A stretch of 64,000 nucleotides of DNA from Microbacterium forte (GTDB lineage Bacteria > Actinomycetota > Actinomycetes > Actinomycetales > Microbacteriaceae). The position numbers and the translations under genes were made by a program. The stretch spans positions 248,001 through 312,000 of the forward strand of contig NZ_CP116871.1 of NCBI RefSeq assembly GCF_031885415.1. The letters are read 5' to 3'. The notes under the pieces were generated by a model. The model was not told the DNA's origin. It saw nothing but the letters and a program-made list of their open reading frames with translations, and made no database searches. Below are positions 15,896 through 25,272 of this stretch, piece after piece (the first letter of the stretch is position 1; the number at the start of each line of letters is the position of its first letter).

Positions 15896-16691
15896 TCGTT
15901 CCCGCCGCCGCAGCGCGCCGCGCAGCATCGTCGAGGTGTAGGTAGCGCTGAGTCGTGAGCAGCGAGGCGTGCCCGAGCATGTCTTGCACGGCCCTGAGAT
16001 CGCCCGTCGCCCGGTAGGCCGCCGTCGCGCCGGCGTGGCGCAGCGCGTGCGGATTCCAGCCCGTGAGCCGCTTGATGATCTTGTGCACCGATTGCGGATG
16101 CATGTGCCCGTCGGTGCCGCCGGGAAAGTAGAAGCCGCGCGGTTGCTCGAGTTCGATCCGCGTGAGCGCGTGCGCGAGATCGTCGTTCACGTACACGATG
16201 CGTTCCTTGTTGCCCTTGCCGAGCACGCGCAGCAGATCGCCGTCGCGATCGCGCATGTGGAGCGTCGAGATCTCCGTGAGCCGCAGACAGGCGTAGCGTC
16301 CGAGCATCACAAGCCCGCGATCGCGCGGCGTCGAGCCCTGGAGCGCCATCAGTATGTCCCGATCGCGTGCCACGCGCGGCATCCGTACCGGAACGGGAAT
16401 GCTCTCCAGCTCGGCTGTCGGATCGGCCATGATGAACCGCTTGGTGACCGCCCAGCCGTAGAACAGCCGCCAGCTCGCCAGCATCGAGTGTCGTGTCTCC
16501 GTGGACAGGTGCCGGCAGTCGCCGAGGACTTCCTGTAACTGTCGTTCGCGCGCTAAGGCTAGAGGTAACCGACGAGCGAGCGCGCGCACGTGGCGCATCC
16601 GCAGTTTGATCGTTCCGTCGCTCCGTGAGCTCGCACGCAGCCACGTTTCGTAGGCGGACAGGATCTTGTCATTCTTCATCGGTACATCCAT
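15864..16691 (-). CDS. int: Tyrosine-family phage integrase
   Basis: A 275-aa site-specific recombinase that joins phage and host DNA at the attachment site. An N-terminal SAM-like DNA-binding half (about 8-100) is followed by the catalytic domain with all the usual residues: R137 in CLRLTE, K159/K162 in LGKGNKER, H215 and R218 in PHALRHAG, H241 in LGHAS, and nucleophile Y250 in TQRYLH. It is short, so the arm-binding domain of larger integrases is missing. It points away from the attachment site 110 bp upstream of its start, the normal attP layout. Confidence 0.93.
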   Translation of the reverse strand: MDVPMKNDKILSAYETWLRASSRSDGTIKLRMRHVRALARRLPLALARERQLQEVLGDCRHLSTETRHSMLASWRLFYGWAVTKRFIMADPTAELESIPVPVRMPRVARDRDILMALQGSTPRDRGLVMLGRYACLRLTEISTLHMRDRDGDLLRVLGKGNKERIVYVNDDLAHALTRIELEQPRGFYFPGGTDGHMHPQSVHKIIKRLTGWNPHALRHAGATAAYRATGDLRAVQDMLGHASLLTTQRYLHLDDAARRAAAAGTIIRPPSSLAA

Positions 16692-16799
16692 AGATCCATT
16701 GAATGCACGTTCAAGGATGCACGCGGCAACTTATGCAGCCTCGGCGTCCTCATGTCGCTCAGTCGTTATATATCGGATCGGTGCCACGGCCGCGATCGA

Positions 16800-16844
16800 C
16801 TCGGAACCGGCAGGTTCTTGGTTCGAGTCCAAGCCGGGGAGCCA
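16800..16844 (+). other. Right attachment site: 3' half of a tRNA gene
   Basis: The sequence folds as the 3' part of a tRNA: anticodon loop remnant 16800-16806 (CTCGGAA), 3' anticodon strand, variable bases, a complete T arm (CTTGG-TTCGAGT-CCAAG, 16817-16833), 3' acceptor strand CCGGGGA, discriminator G and an encoded CCA at 16842-16844. The matching 5' acceptor strand is absent upstream and the left anticodon strand does not pair, so this is not a whole tRNA. It is best read as the integration core left by a phage that entered a plus-strand tRNA gene. A CGG (Pro) anticodon is suggested but unsafe. Confidence 0.8.
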
Positions 16845-16847
16845 ATG

Positions 16848-16873
16848 AAAAGCCCCTCTTCGGAGGGGCTTTT
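16848..16873 (+). terminator. Rho-independent terminator of the interrupted tRNA gene
   Basis: AAAAGCCCCTC and GAGGGGCTTTT form a perfect 11-bp stem with a TTCG tetraloop, ending in TTTTCCC. It follows the tRNA 3' end by 3 bp, so it is probably the original tRNA terminator, now the first host sequence after the prophage. Confidence 0.9.
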
Positions 16874-16942
16874 CCCTTTGCGTGGCATGTCCTCGGTCGC
16901 GTCCATCGAGCGGGGCGAAATGCCGCCTCCATGAACGCGAAC

Positions 16943-16969
16943 GAGGCCCCGTCGAGTTGACGGGGCCTC
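16943..16969. terminator. Terminator between prophage boundary and lipoprotein gene
   Basis: GAGGCCCCGTC and GACGGGGCCTC form an 11-bp stem around GAGTT. It lies 21 bp beyond the stop of the minus-strand lipoprotein gene and probably ends that transcript. The stem is symmetrical, so it may also act on rightward transcription. Confidence 0.75.
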
Positions 16970-16990
16970 GTTGTGCGAATCCGAGTCAGA

Positions 16991-17506
16991 TCAACGTGCA
17001 GCGCCCTTGAGCGAGCCGGTGGTCTGGCCAGCGGGGTCGGAGATGACACACTGGACGACGCGGTCGTTCAGCTCGTCCCAGGTCTGCTGGGTCGGCGTGA
17101 TCGGGTAGACCTCGAGCACGGAGTCGTTGAACGCGATGCCGACGAAGCTCGTGTAGGCGTCGCCGATGCACTCCTGCGAAGCGGCGTCGATGTTCTCCTC
17201 CGAGAACTCGCCGTCGTCCATCGTGATCTCGTAGTAGACCTCTTCGTCGTGCGGCTGGTCGCACGGCACGACGTCGGCGTCCTCGATCAGGCCGGTGTCG
17301 CTGGCCATCTTGCAGTCACCGAGCTTCAGCGAGAAGATGTCGATGTTCGCGCTCTCGGTGACCTGGCCGGATTCCTCGTCGCGGTCTGCGTCGCCGGAGC
17401 CTCCGCCCAGAATTCCGTTGAGCGCGCTACAGCCGGTCAGTGCGACCGACAGCGCTACGGCAGAACCTGCCAGCGCCAGTGCGCGTCGCGTGCGCATCTT
17501 CATCAT
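16991..17506 (-). CDS. Lipoprotein with septum-formation-type domain
   Basis: From ATG 17506 the product is 171 aa. It has a basic N-terminus (KMRTRR), a hydrophobic signal and a lipobox ALTGC, so the Cys should be lipid-modified and the protein held outside the membrane. After an acidic linker comes a small extracellular domain with paired cysteines (LGDCKMAS, VVPCDQPHDEEVYY, ASQECIGDAY, VVQCVIS), the pattern of the actinobacterial septum formation family. Its exact role in division is not established. The start was set by GGAGGGG 4 nt upstream; the longer open frame overlaps def and is not used. Confidence 0.8.
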   Translation of the reverse strand: MMKMRTRRALALAGSAVALSVALTGCSALNGILGGGSGDADRDEESGQVTESANIDIFSLKLGDCKMASDTGLIEDADVVPCDQPHDEEVYYEITMDDGEFSEENIDAASQECIGDAYTSFVGIAFNDSVLEVYPITPTQQTWDELNDRVVQCVISDPAGQTTGSLKGAAR

Positions 17507-17624
17507 TTCGTCCCCTCCAGAGCCTTCGTGAGCGGGCATATCGATATCCCGCCTCAAGCACGCTATCCGGCTCCGAGTCTGTGATGCAACTCCGAGAACG
17601 CTTTGACTGGGCTGAAAGGTTAGG

Positions 17625-18191
17625 TCAGCCTTCCAGATCGTCGATGCCGGGGACCCAGCTGGCGCCGGGCTTGCCCCATCCGCGCTTCTTGGCGATCTTC
17701 TGCACGGTCTTCCAGTCGCCGTCCGAGAGGCGGTCGATGTAGAGGATGCCGTCCAGGTGGTCGAACTCGTGCTGCATGATGCGCGCACGCCAGCCATCGA
17801 CGGAGATCTCGACAGGCGAGCCGTCGAGATCGGTTCCTATGACGCGCACCCGTTCGGAGCGACGCAGCGGGAATCGCTCGCCGGGGAACGAGAGACACCC
17901 TTCCGATTCGAGGTCGTCGTCAGGCTCGCCGGGCTCCAGCGGCACCATCCAGAGTTCGGGGTTGATGATGACTCCGCGCCACGGCTGGTCGTCGTCGTCG
18001 ACGTATGCGTAGGTGTAGATGCGCAGGGGCACGCCGACCTGGGGCGCGGCCAGACCGACGCCGGGAGCGGTGTCCATCGTCTCGAACATGTCGGCGACGA
18101 GCGTTCGGATGTCGTCGGTGATGTCCTCGACGACGGATGCGGGGGAGTGCAGGACGGGATCGCCCATGATGCGAATAGGAAGAACAGCCAC
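17625..18191 (-). CDS. def: Peptide deformylase
   Basis: Removes the formyl group from the first methionine of new proteins. All three family motifs are intact in the 188-aa product: GVGLAAPQVG (about 44-53), EGCLSFPG with the metal-binding Cys (about 96-103) and QHEFDHLDG with two metal-binding His and the catalytic Glu (about 139-147). It is likely monocistronic; the next gene upstream is divergent (start 18235). Confidence 0.97.
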   Translation of the reverse strand: MAVLPIRIMGDPVLHSPASVVEDITDDIRTLVADMFETMDTAPGVGLAAPQVGVPLRIYTYAYVDDDDQPWRGVIINPELWMVPLEPGEPDDDLESEGCLSFPGERFPLRRSERVRVIGTDLDGSPVEISVDGWRARIMQHEFDHLDGILYIDRLSDGDWKTVQKIAKKRGWGKPGASWVPGIDDLEG

Positions 18192-18234
18192 GCCATAACC
18201 CTACTCGGCGCGCATCGCCGGGTAGGGTCGAAGC

Positions 18235-19242
18235 GTGAGCATCTCCGTATGGACGACTGGGGCGGAAGACGTCACCGACCAGTTGGTAGGCGCGTTCCAG
18301 AACCCGGGACTGCTCCTCGGCATCCCCCTCGCACTCGCGGGTGCGGTCTTCATGTCGCTCGGTGCGCAGTATCAGCATCGCGGCGTGGAGAAGATGGAGC
18401 GACTGAGCGGCGCGGACGGCGCATCCGGCCTTTCGATGGCCCAGGTCCGCGGGTTGCTGACGCGGCCGTCGTGGCTCGTAGGGACGCTGATGCTCGGCTT
18501 GGCCATCGTGTGCCAACTCGCAGCTCTCACTGTGGCGCCCCTGATCGTCGTTCAGCCGCTCGGTGCGATCGCTCTCGTCATGACGACGCTGCTCAACGCC
18601 CGCATCTCGGGGCACTCACCGACCAAGCAGTCGATCACCGCGATCGTCTGCTGTGTAGGTGGAATCTTCCTCTTCGTCTTCTTCGCGGCGATCTTCGCCA
18701 CCGAGAAGGAAGTCACCGACACCGAGCTGTTCACGATCCTGGCGATCCTGTTGGTCGTGATCATCATCCTCGGCGCATGCTGGCTCGTCCTTCGTCACCG
18801 CATGCGCGCGCTCTTCTACATCGTCGGTGCGGGCATCCTCTACGGATTCGTGGCTACGCTCGCGAAGGTCGTCATCAAGCGCGTCCAGGCGGGCAACTTC
18901 GACTGGATCACCATCGTGTGTGTGATCGCTCTGATCGCCGCTGCGGCTGTCGGAGCCTACTTCGTGCAGACCGCCTACAGCTCGGGCCCGCCGGATCTCG
19001 TCATCGCCGGCCTCACTGTCGTCGACCCTCTGATCGCCGTGCTCATCGGCATGGTCGTCCTCGGTGAGGCGGCCGCCGCGCCGCCGTGGGTTCTCGTGAT
19101 CTTCGCGATCGCGGGAGCTATCGCCGTGTGGGGCGTCGTCGGACTGGCTCGCTATCACCCTCAGGTGCTCAGCGACAGCCAGGACCTCGGTATCACTCGC
19201 GGAAGCGACGACAGCACGGGCAGTGGGTCGAAAGACGCCTGA
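18235..19242 (+). CDS. DMT-superfamily membrane transporter
   Basis: A 335-aa protein with about nine or ten hydrophobic spans (for example LLLGIPLALAGAVFMSLGA, LIVVQPLGAIALVMTTLL, LIAVLIGMVVLGEA). The pattern of paired EamA-like halves and the segment PLIVVQPLGAIALV resemble DMT/NIPA-like transporters, some of which carry magnesium; the substrate here is unknown. GTG 18235 is used, 43 bp from the divergent def start. The hydrophilic C-terminus is Ser/Gly/Asp-rich. Confidence 0.75.
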   Translation: MSISVWTTGAEDVTDQLVGAFQNPGLLLGIPLALAGAVFMSLGAQYQHRGVEKMERLSGADGASGLSMAQVRGLLTRPSWLVGTLMLGLAIVCQLAALTVAPLIVVQPLGAIALVMTTLLNARISGHSPTKQSITAIVCCVGGIFLFVFFAAIFATEKEVTDTELFTILAILLVVIIILGACWLVLRHRMRALFYIVGAGILYGFVATLAKVVIKRVQAGNFDWITIVCVIALIAAAAVGAYFVQTAYSSGPPDLVIAGLTVVDPLIAVLIGMVVLGEAAAAPPWVLVIFAIAGAIAVWGVVGLARYHPQVLSDSQDLGITRGSDDSTGSGSKDA

Positions 19243-19265
19243 GATCGTTCGCTGGCCGGTCAGGC

Positions 19266-20054
19266 TCAGTAGGCGGGATCGATCAGGTCGGGTGAGACCT
19301 CTGAGGCCGCGGCCTCGTCGACGAAGAACACCGTGCGCTTGCGACCCTTGGCGCCGGCTGCCGGGACGTTCGTGTAGCTCGCACCGGCGAGGGCGAGGCC
19401 GAGCGCCGACGCCTTGTCTGCGCCCGTGAGAACGAGCCAGACACGCTTCGAGGCGTTCAGCACCGGTCGCGTCAGTGTGACTCGCTCAGGCGGCGGCTTG
19501 GGGGAGTCACGCACCGGCAGAGCGGCGGCATCGGTCACCGTGACCTCGGTGCGATCGGGGAAGAGCGAGGCGATGTGGCCGTCAGGACCCACGCCGAGGA
19601 AGCAGACGGCGAACGATGGCCACGGGTGGTCCTCGGTGCCGTAGCGTGCGAGCTCCGCGGCATAGGCGGCGGCAGCCTCGTCGAGGGTCAGACCCTCGCC
19701 CGCGGCTGCGACCTCGTGCACGTTCTCCGCAGGAACCGGGATGTGGTCGAGGAGAGCCTCCCGCGACTGCACGGCGTTGCGGTCGGCGTCGTCGCGAGCG
19801 ACGAAGCGCTCATCGCCCCACCAGAAGTGCACCAGCGACCAGTCGATCTGAGCCGACCGAGCGTCGTCGCGCGTCGCGCGTAGGACCGCGCCGCCCATCG
19901 AACCGCCCGTGAGGGCGATATGAGCGATGCGGCCGTTGCGCGTGCGGGCACGAAGGCGCGTCAGGAATCGGTCGGCCACGCTCGCGGCGAGTGCCGCCGG
20001 CGTCGGTTCGACCACGACCCGCTTCTCAGCGGATGCTGTCTGCGTCGACATCAT
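19266..20054 (-). CDS. pgl: 6-phosphogluconolactonase
   Basis: The 262-aa enzyme hydrolyses 6-phosphogluconolactone to 6-phosphogluconate, the second step of the oxidative pentose phosphate pathway. Family marks are ALTGGSMGGAVL (about 47-58), WWGDERFV (about 77-84), GVGPDGHIASLFP (about 153-165, with the catalytic-type His) and LVLTGADKA. Its ATG overlaps the opcA stop by 4 bp, so it is the last gene of the tkt-tal-pgi-zwf-opcA-pgl operon. Confidence 0.93.
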   Translation of the reverse strand: MMSTQTASAEKRVVVEPTPAALAASVADRFLTRLRARTRNGRIAHIALTGGSMGGAVLRATRDDARSAQIDWSLVHFWWGDERFVARDDADRNAVQSREALLDHIPVPAENVHEVAAAGEGLTLDEAAAAYAAELARYGTEDHPWPSFAVCFLGVGPDGHIASLFPDRTEVTVTDAAALPVRDSPKPPPERVTLTRPVLNASKRVWLVLTGADKASALGLALAGASYTNVPAAGAKGRKRTVFFVDEAAASEVSPDLIDPAY

Positions 20055-20986
20055 TCTCCTGTCTCGGGCGGACCCAGCTTCTCCCAGCCCTCGGTGATCA
20101 CTCGACCGTACAGGACGTCAGGGTCGAGGCGACGCAGCTCCTCGGCGAGGCACTCGCGCAGCGTGCGGCGGGGGAGGTGCAGATCGTGGTCGGGCTGATC
20201 AGGCTGCGTCAGCACCGCCACGCCGGGCGTCGGGCGCTCGAGCAGGATGTCTCCGGACGAGCGGTGCAGCCGCACCGACTTGATGCCCTCTTGCCAGTGC
20301 TCCGGGTCTTCGTACGACCACTTGACCGGCACGTCGAGGGCCATCTGCAGCCATGCTGCCAGCAGCGCGGTCGACGGCGAGGCGGATCCGCCACGCACCT
20401 CGACTGCGGTCACCTCTTGGAACGGCGGCTGATCGAGCACGGCTGCGAGCTGCTCGCGCCAGTGTGTCAGACGCGTCCAGGCGAGGTCGGTGTCTCCCGG
20501 AGCATGCGTCTCGCCGAGCTGCGCGAGGCGTTCGCGCACGTCGGGTGCCGTCGCGGCATCCGTGATGCGTCGCTGCGCGATCTTGCCGAGCGGCGACGCG
20601 GCGGGCGACGTCGGTGCCTCTTCGGGCCACCAGGCGACGACAGGGGCGTCGGGCAGGAGCAGTCCCGTGACGAGGCTCTCCTCGTTGCTCGCAGCGTCGC
20701 CGTAGGCGTGGAGGACGACCACCTCGGATGCTCCGGCGTCGCCGCCGACGCGGATCTGCGCATCGAGTCGCGATTCTCCGTCGCCCGTGGTGAGCACGAT
20801 GACGCGCATGGGGTGCTCGCGCGAGGCGTCGTTGGCCGCGTCGATCGCGGCTTCAGCCACGCCGTTGCGGGCCGAGATGATCAGCGTGAGCACACGGCCG
20901 AGCGCGACGGCGCCGCCTTCTTCGCGCACCTTGACGAGCTGCTTGGCGACCTGGCTGACGGTCGTGTCGGGAAGGTCGATGATCAT
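20051..20986 (-). CDS. opcA: Glucose-6-phosphate dehydrogenase assembly protein OpcA
   Basis: A 311-aa protein of the OpcA family, needed for correct assembly and activity of glucose-6-phosphate dehydrogenase in cyanobacteria and actinobacteria. It begins MIIDLPDTTVSQVAKQL and contains the family-like DAPVVAWWPEEAP segment and an HSRE-type domain near the C-terminus. It overlaps zwf by 4 bp upstream and pgl by 4 bp downstream, so the three products are probably made in fixed ratio. Confidence 0.92.
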   Translation of the reverse strand: MIIDLPDTTVSQVAKQLVKVREEGGAVALGRVLTLIISARNGVAEAAIDAANDASREHPMRVIVLTTGDGESRLDAQIRVGGDAGASEVVVLHAYGDAASNEESLVTGLLLPDAPVVAWWPEEAPTSPAASPLGKIAQRRITDAATAPDVRERLAQLGETHAPGDTDLAWTRLTHWREQLAAVLDQPPFQEVTAVEVRGGSASPSTALLAAWLQMALDVPVKWSYEDPEHWQEGIKSVRLHRSSGDILLERPTPGVAVLTQPDQPDHDLHLPRRTLRECLAEELRRLDPDVLYGRVITEGWEKLGPPETGE

Positions 20987-22533
20987 GGGCGTCTCCAGAC
21001 TCGTCCGTCACGGGCAAGGAGGTCGTCGGCGGATGCCGGACCCCATGAACCGGGTGCGTACTGGTCGACCGGGCCGCCCTCGGCTGCCCAGTACTCCTCC
21101 ACGGGGTCGAGGATCTTCCAGGAGAGCTCGACCTCCTCGTGGCGCGGGAACAGCGGCGGATCGCCCAGGAGGACGTCGAGGATCAGCCGTTCGTATGCCT
21201 CGGGGCTCGCCTCGGTGAACGCGTGGCCGTAGCCGAAGTCCATCGTGACGTCGCGGACGTTGGTTCCGTTGCCCGGCACCTTCGAGCCGAAGCGGATCGT
21301 GACGCCCTCATCGGGCTGCACGCGGATCACGAGCGCGTTCTGGCCGAGCTCCGACGTGTTCGAGCGGCCGAACAGATGCTCCGGAGCCTTCTTGAACACG
21401 ACGGCGACCTCGGTGACACGTCGACCGAGACGCTTGCCCGTCCGGAGGTAGAACGGGACACCGGACCAGCGACGGGTGTCGATCTCGAGCTTGATCGCGG
21501 CATATGTCTCGGTGGCGGATTCCGGGTTCATCCCGTCCTCGTCGAGGAAGCCCGTGACCTGCTCGCCACCCTGCCAGCCGCCCGCGTACTGACCGCGGGC
21601 CGTGGCGAGTGCGAGGTCCTCGGGAACGTGCACCGCCGCGAGCACCTTCTCCTTCTCGGCACGCAGGTGCTCGGCGGACAGACTGATCGGCTCTTCCATC
21701 GCGGTGAGCGCCAGCAGCTGCAGCAGGTGGTTCTGGATGACGTCGCGCGCCGCGCCGACTCCGTCGTAGTAGCCCGCACGGCCGCCGACACCGATGTCCT
21801 CGGCCATCGTGATCTGCACGTGGTCGACGTAGTTGCGGTTCCAGATCGGCTCGTAGAGCTCGTTCGCGAAGCGCAGCGCCAGGATGTTCTGGACCGTCTC
21901 CTTGCCGAGGTAGTGGTCGATGCGGAAGATCGAGTCGGCCGAGAACGCCACTTCGAGGGCGGCGTTGAGCTCGCGCGCCGACTCGAGGTCGTGGCCGAAC
22001 GGCTTCTCGATCACCACACGGCGCCAGCGCTCGTCGTCATCGTCGTTCGCCCCGACGAGGCCCGAGTCCTTGAGCTGCTTCGCGACGAGAGGGAAGTCCT
22101 TCGGCGGGATCGACAGGTAGAACGCGTGGTTGCCCATCGTGCCGCGTTCGACGTCGAGCTGGTCGACGGTCTCACGGAGCTTGCGGAACGACTCGGGGTT
22201 GTCGAACTCGCCCGAGACGAACCGGATGCCCTGGAGCAGCTGCGCCCACGTCTCCTCGCGGAACGGCGTGCGCGCGTGCTGCTTCACGGCGTCGTAGACG
22301 ACCTGGGCGAAGTCCTGGTCCTCCCAGTCGCGTCGGGCGAAGCCGACGAGAGCGAACCCGGGTGGCAGGAGCCCGCGGTTGGCGAGGTCGTAGACGGCGG
22401 GCATGAGCTTCTTGCGTGACAGATCTCCGGTCACACCGAAGATCACGAGAGCGCTGGGCCCTGCGATCCGGTTGAGACGGCGATCATCGGGGTCACGCAG
22501 CGGGTTGTGCCCGCGCGAGATGGGAACAGACAT
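20983..22533 (-). CDS. zwf: Glucose-6-phosphate 1-dehydrogenase
   Basis: Oxidises glucose 6-phosphate to 6-phosphogluconolactone and makes NADPH. The 516-aa product has the nucleotide-binding GVTGDLSRKKLMPA at about 33-46 and the active-site motif RIDHYLGKE, with the catalytic His. Length is normal. It starts 22 bp after pgi and ends overlapping opcA by 4 bp. Confidence 0.97.
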   Translation of the reverse strand: MSVPISRGHNPLRDPDDRRLNRIAGPSALVIFGVTGDLSRKKLMPAVYDLANRGLLPPGFALVGFARRDWEDQDFAQVVYDAVKQHARTPFREETWAQLLQGIRFVSGEFDNPESFRKLRETVDQLDVERGTMGNHAFYLSIPPKDFPLVAKQLKDSGLVGANDDDDERWRRVVIEKPFGHDLESARELNAALEVAFSADSIFRIDHYLGKETVQNILALRFANELYEPIWNRNYVDHVQITMAEDIGVGGRAGYYDGVGAARDVIQNHLLQLLALTAMEEPISLSAEHLRAEKEKVLAAVHVPEDLALATARGQYAGGWQGGEQVTGFLDEDGMNPESATETYAAIKLEIDTRRWSGVPFYLRTGKRLGRRVTEVAVVFKKAPEHLFGRSNTSELGQNALVIRVQPDEGVTIRFGSKVPGNGTNVRDVTMDFGYGHAFTEASPEAYERLILDVLLGDPPLFPRHEEVELSWKILDPVEEYWAAEGGPVDQYAPGSWGPASADDLLARDGRVWRRP

Positions 22534-22555
22534 CAGTGGGGGATTCTCCTGGCTG

Positions 22556-24163
22556 TTACTTCTGTGCGGCTTCGAAGAGGGTGAGGACGTCGGCCGACGA
22601 ATCGGTGATCGTCAGGGAGACGACCGGGCGGCCGTGCTCGGCCAGGACGCCGGCATCGCCGGCCGCCTGTGCCTCGATGAGCTGGCCGAACGTGAACGGT
22701 CGCTCGGGGATCTCGAGATCGACGTCGGTGCGCTCCAGGATCTGCAGGAACACGCCCTGCGCCGGTCCGCCCTTGTGATACTGGCCGGTGGAGTGCAGGA
22801 ACCGGGGTCCCCAACCGAAAGTCGTCGGCCGACCGGAGTCCGCGGCGACGAGCTCGCGGAGCCCCTGCAGCTGCGGGACGTCGAGCCGGTTGACGTATGC
22901 CTGGATCGACACGTATCCATCTTCCGGCAGTGCCGCCCACAGCGCGTCGAGCACGCCCTCGACGGTTCCGGACGCCGCGAGAGCGGGGTCGGATACGCGA
23001 ACCTCGACGCCGTTCTCGACGAATGCGGGAGCGGTCGGCGCGGGACGGGCGTCGAGCAGGCCGCGAGCCGCCACCTTGGCGGACTCGACGTCGGGCTGGT
23101 CGAAGGGGTTGATGCCGAGCAGGTAGCCCGCGATCGCCGTCGCGTACTCCCACACGACGAGCTGAGCGCCCAGCGATCCGCTGACCAGGATCTCGCCCTC
23201 GTGCCGTTCGCGGAGGTGGAACTCGTTCGCGTCGTCGACCAGACGCACGATCTGCAGGTCCGACGGCTTCGCGTCGAGCTCGGGCGACACAGGCAGGAGG
23301 ACGACGGGCAGGATGCCGGTGCTGTCCTTGCCGGTGGATTCGGCGATGAGCTGCTCGATCCAGTCGGGCAGGCCGTTGATGTGCGTGCCGTCGGTGATCA
23401 GACCCAGCTTGTCGCGGCGAGGCGACGTGGCGGAGATCGCGGCAGCGAGCCGCAGAGCCGGGTTGTCGGCGGAGTCGATCGCGACCTCGAGGAGCGAGGC
23501 GTCGGCCTCGTTCAGGAGCTCGTCGATGTCGGCTCCGGCGAGCCCGGACGGGACGAGACCGAAGGCGGTGAGCGCCGAGTAGCGTCCTCCGACGTTCGGG
23601 TCGGCGTTGAAGACGCGGTACCCCGCCTCGCGAGCCGAGACATCGAGCGGCGAGCCCGGGTCGGTGACCACGATGATGCGCTCGAGCGGATCGATGCCCA
23701 CGTCGCGGAACGCGGCTTCAAACGTGCGACGCTGCGAGTCGGTCTCGACGGTCGAGCCCGACTTCGACGACACCACGAGTGCGGTGTTCTGCAGGCCCTC
23801 GTCGAGCGCGGCGAGCACCTGGCCGGGGGCGGTCGAGTCGAGGATCGTCAGCGGGACACCGGCGGTCTGGGCGATCACCTCGGGGGCGAGCGACGATCCG
23901 CCCATGCCCGCGAGCACGACGCGCGTCACGCCTTTCGCCTGCAGGTCGGCGCGCAGGGCGGCGATCTCGGCGACCAGGGGCCGCGAGACGGACACCGCCT
24001 CGACCCACCCCAGGCGGATCGACGCCTCCGATTCGGCTGCCGGGCCCCACAGGGCCGCGTCGCCGCCGGTCACACGCGAGGCGACGAGGTCGTGGACGAG
24101 AGCGGGGACCGTCTCGTCGATCGCGACCCGAGCCGCGCCGGAGGCGTGGATCGCAAAGGTCAT
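22556..24163 (-). CDS. pgi: Glucose-6-phosphate isomerase (actinobacterial type)
   Basis: Interconverts glucose 6-phosphate and fructose 6-phosphate. The 535-aa product shows SIS-domain phosphate-binding motifs: [15 protein letters not shown], then [13 protein letters not shown] (about 150-162) and a C-terminal [11 protein letters not shown]. These match the divergent PGI family that sits in pentose-phosphate operons of actinobacteria. ATG 24163 overlaps the tal stop by 4 bp; an upstream extension to 24211 lies inside tal and is not used. Confidence 0.93.
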   Translation of the reverse strand: MTFAIHASGAARVAIDETVPALVHDLVASRVTGGDAALWGPAAESEASIRLGWVEAVSVSRPLVAEIAALRADLQAKGVTRVVLAGMGGSSLAPEVIAQTAGVPLTILDSTAPGQVLAALDEGLQNTALVVSSKSGSTVETDSQRRTFEAAFRDVGIDPLERIIVVTDPGSPLDVSAREAGYRVFNADPNVGGRYSALTAFGLVPSGLAGADIDELLNEADASLLEVAIDSADNPALRLAAAISATSPRRDKLGLITDGTHINGLPDWIEQLIAESTGKDSTGILPVVLLPVSPELDAKPSDLQIVRLVDDANEFHLRERHEGEILVSGSLGAQLVVWEYATAIAGYLLGINPFDQPDVESAKVAARGLLDARPAPTAPAFVENGVEVRVSDPALAASGTVEGVLDALWAALPEDGYVSIQAYVNRLDVPQLQGLRELVAADSGRPTTFGWGPRFLHSTGQYHKGGPAQGVFLQILERTDVDLEIPERPFTFGQLIEAQAAGDAGVLAEHGRPVVSLTITDSSADVLTLFEAAQK

Positions 24164-25272
24164 CGCTGCGCCTCGAGGCCCTCGGCCACCTGCGTCAGCA
24201 GGTCGTGCCACGAGTCGATGAACTTGGCGACGCCCTCGTCCTCGAGCACCTGGGTCACGTCGGTGAAGTCGATTCCCAGAGCCTCGAGGCCGGCGAACAC
24301 CGCTCGCGCGTCCTCGTAGCCACCGGTGATGGTGTCACCGGTGACGACGCCGTGGTCGAAGGTCGCTTCGAGCGTCTGCTCGGGCATCGTGTTGACGACG
24401 TCCTTCGCGACGAGCTCGGTGACATACAGAGTGTCGGGCAGCGCCGGATCCTTGACACCGGTCGAGGCCCAGAGCGGACGCTGAGTGTTCGCGCCGAGCT
24501 TGATGAGGTCCTGCGCGCGCTTCTCGGCGAACTTCTGCTCGTAGAGCTCGTAGGCGAGACGCGCGTTCGCGAGTCCGGCCTTGCTCTTGAGCGCCTCGGC
24601 CTCGTCGGTGCCGATCGCCGAGAGGCGCTTGTCGGTCTCGGTGTCGACGCGCGAGACGAAGAACGAGGCGACGGAGTGGATGCTCGACAGATCGAAGTCG
24701 GCGCTGTGCGCGCGCTCGAGTCCGGTCAGGTAGGCGTCGATGACCTCGGCGTAGCGCTCGAGGCTGAAGATCAGGGTGACGTTGACGCTGATGCCCGCCG
24801 CGATCGCCTCGGTGATGGCCGGCAGGCCCGCCTTCGTCGCGGGGATCTTCACGAGCAGGTTCGGGCGGTCGACCTTGGCCCAGAGCTTCTTGGCCTGCTC
24901 GACGGTGCCCTCGGTGTCATGTGCGAGGTCGGGGGAGACCTCGATCGAGACGCGGCCGTCGACGTGACCCGACTTCTCCCACACGGGGCGGAAGATGTCG
25001 AGCGCGGCGGCGACGTCCTGCGTCGTCGCGGCGAAGACGGCTTCTTCGGCCGTCGCGCCGGACGCAGCGAGCTCGGTGACCTGTGCGTCGTACGAGGTGT
25101 TGTTCTTGTCGGTGATCGCGTTGGCGAAGATCGTCGGGTTGGTCGTGACGCCGACGACGTTGCGGGTCTCGATCAGCTCGGCGAGGTTGCCGGAGGAGAT
25201 GCGGGTGCGTGACAGGTCGTCGAGCCAGATGCTGACACCGGCTGCTGCGAGGTCTGCGGTGGGGGTGCTCAT
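24160..25272 (-). CDS. tal: Transaldolase
   Basis: Transfers a dihydroxyacetone unit from sedoheptulose 7-phosphate to glyceraldehyde 3-phosphate. The 370-aa protein has [15 protein letters not shown] (about 39-53), the Schiff-base lysine in [11 protein letters not shown], and [16 protein letters not shown] 25272 overlaps the tkt stop by 4 bp and has GGAGAACG upstream, which decides it over the longer open frame that runs into tkt. Confidence 0.96.
   Translation of the reverse strand: MSTPTADLAAAGVSIWLDDLSRTRISSGNLAELIETRNVVGVTTNPTIFANAITDKNNTSYDAQVTELAASGATAEEAVFAATTQDVAAALDIFRPVWEKSGHVDGRVSIEVSPDLAHDTEGTVEQAKKLWAKVDRPNLLVKIPATKAGLPAITEAIAAGISVNVTLIFSLERYAEVIDAYLTGLERAHSADFDLSSIHSVASFFVSRVDTETDKRLSAIGTDEAEALKSKAGLANARLAYELYEQKFAEKRAQDLIKLGANTQRPLWASTGVKDPALPDTLYVTELVAKDVVNTMPEQTLEATFDHGVVTGDTITGGYEDARAVFAGLEALGIDFTDVTQVLEDEGVAKFIDSWHDLLTQVAEGLEAQR

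Noticed and set aside
16741..16844. A complete tRNA gene at the prophage edge
   Set aside because: The 5' acceptor strand, D arm and left anticodon strand are missing; only the 3' half is tRNA.
22403..24319. 638-codon plus-strand open frame antisense to pgi
   Set aside because: Shadow of pgi; no recognisable domain or ribosome site, and it crosses gene borders.
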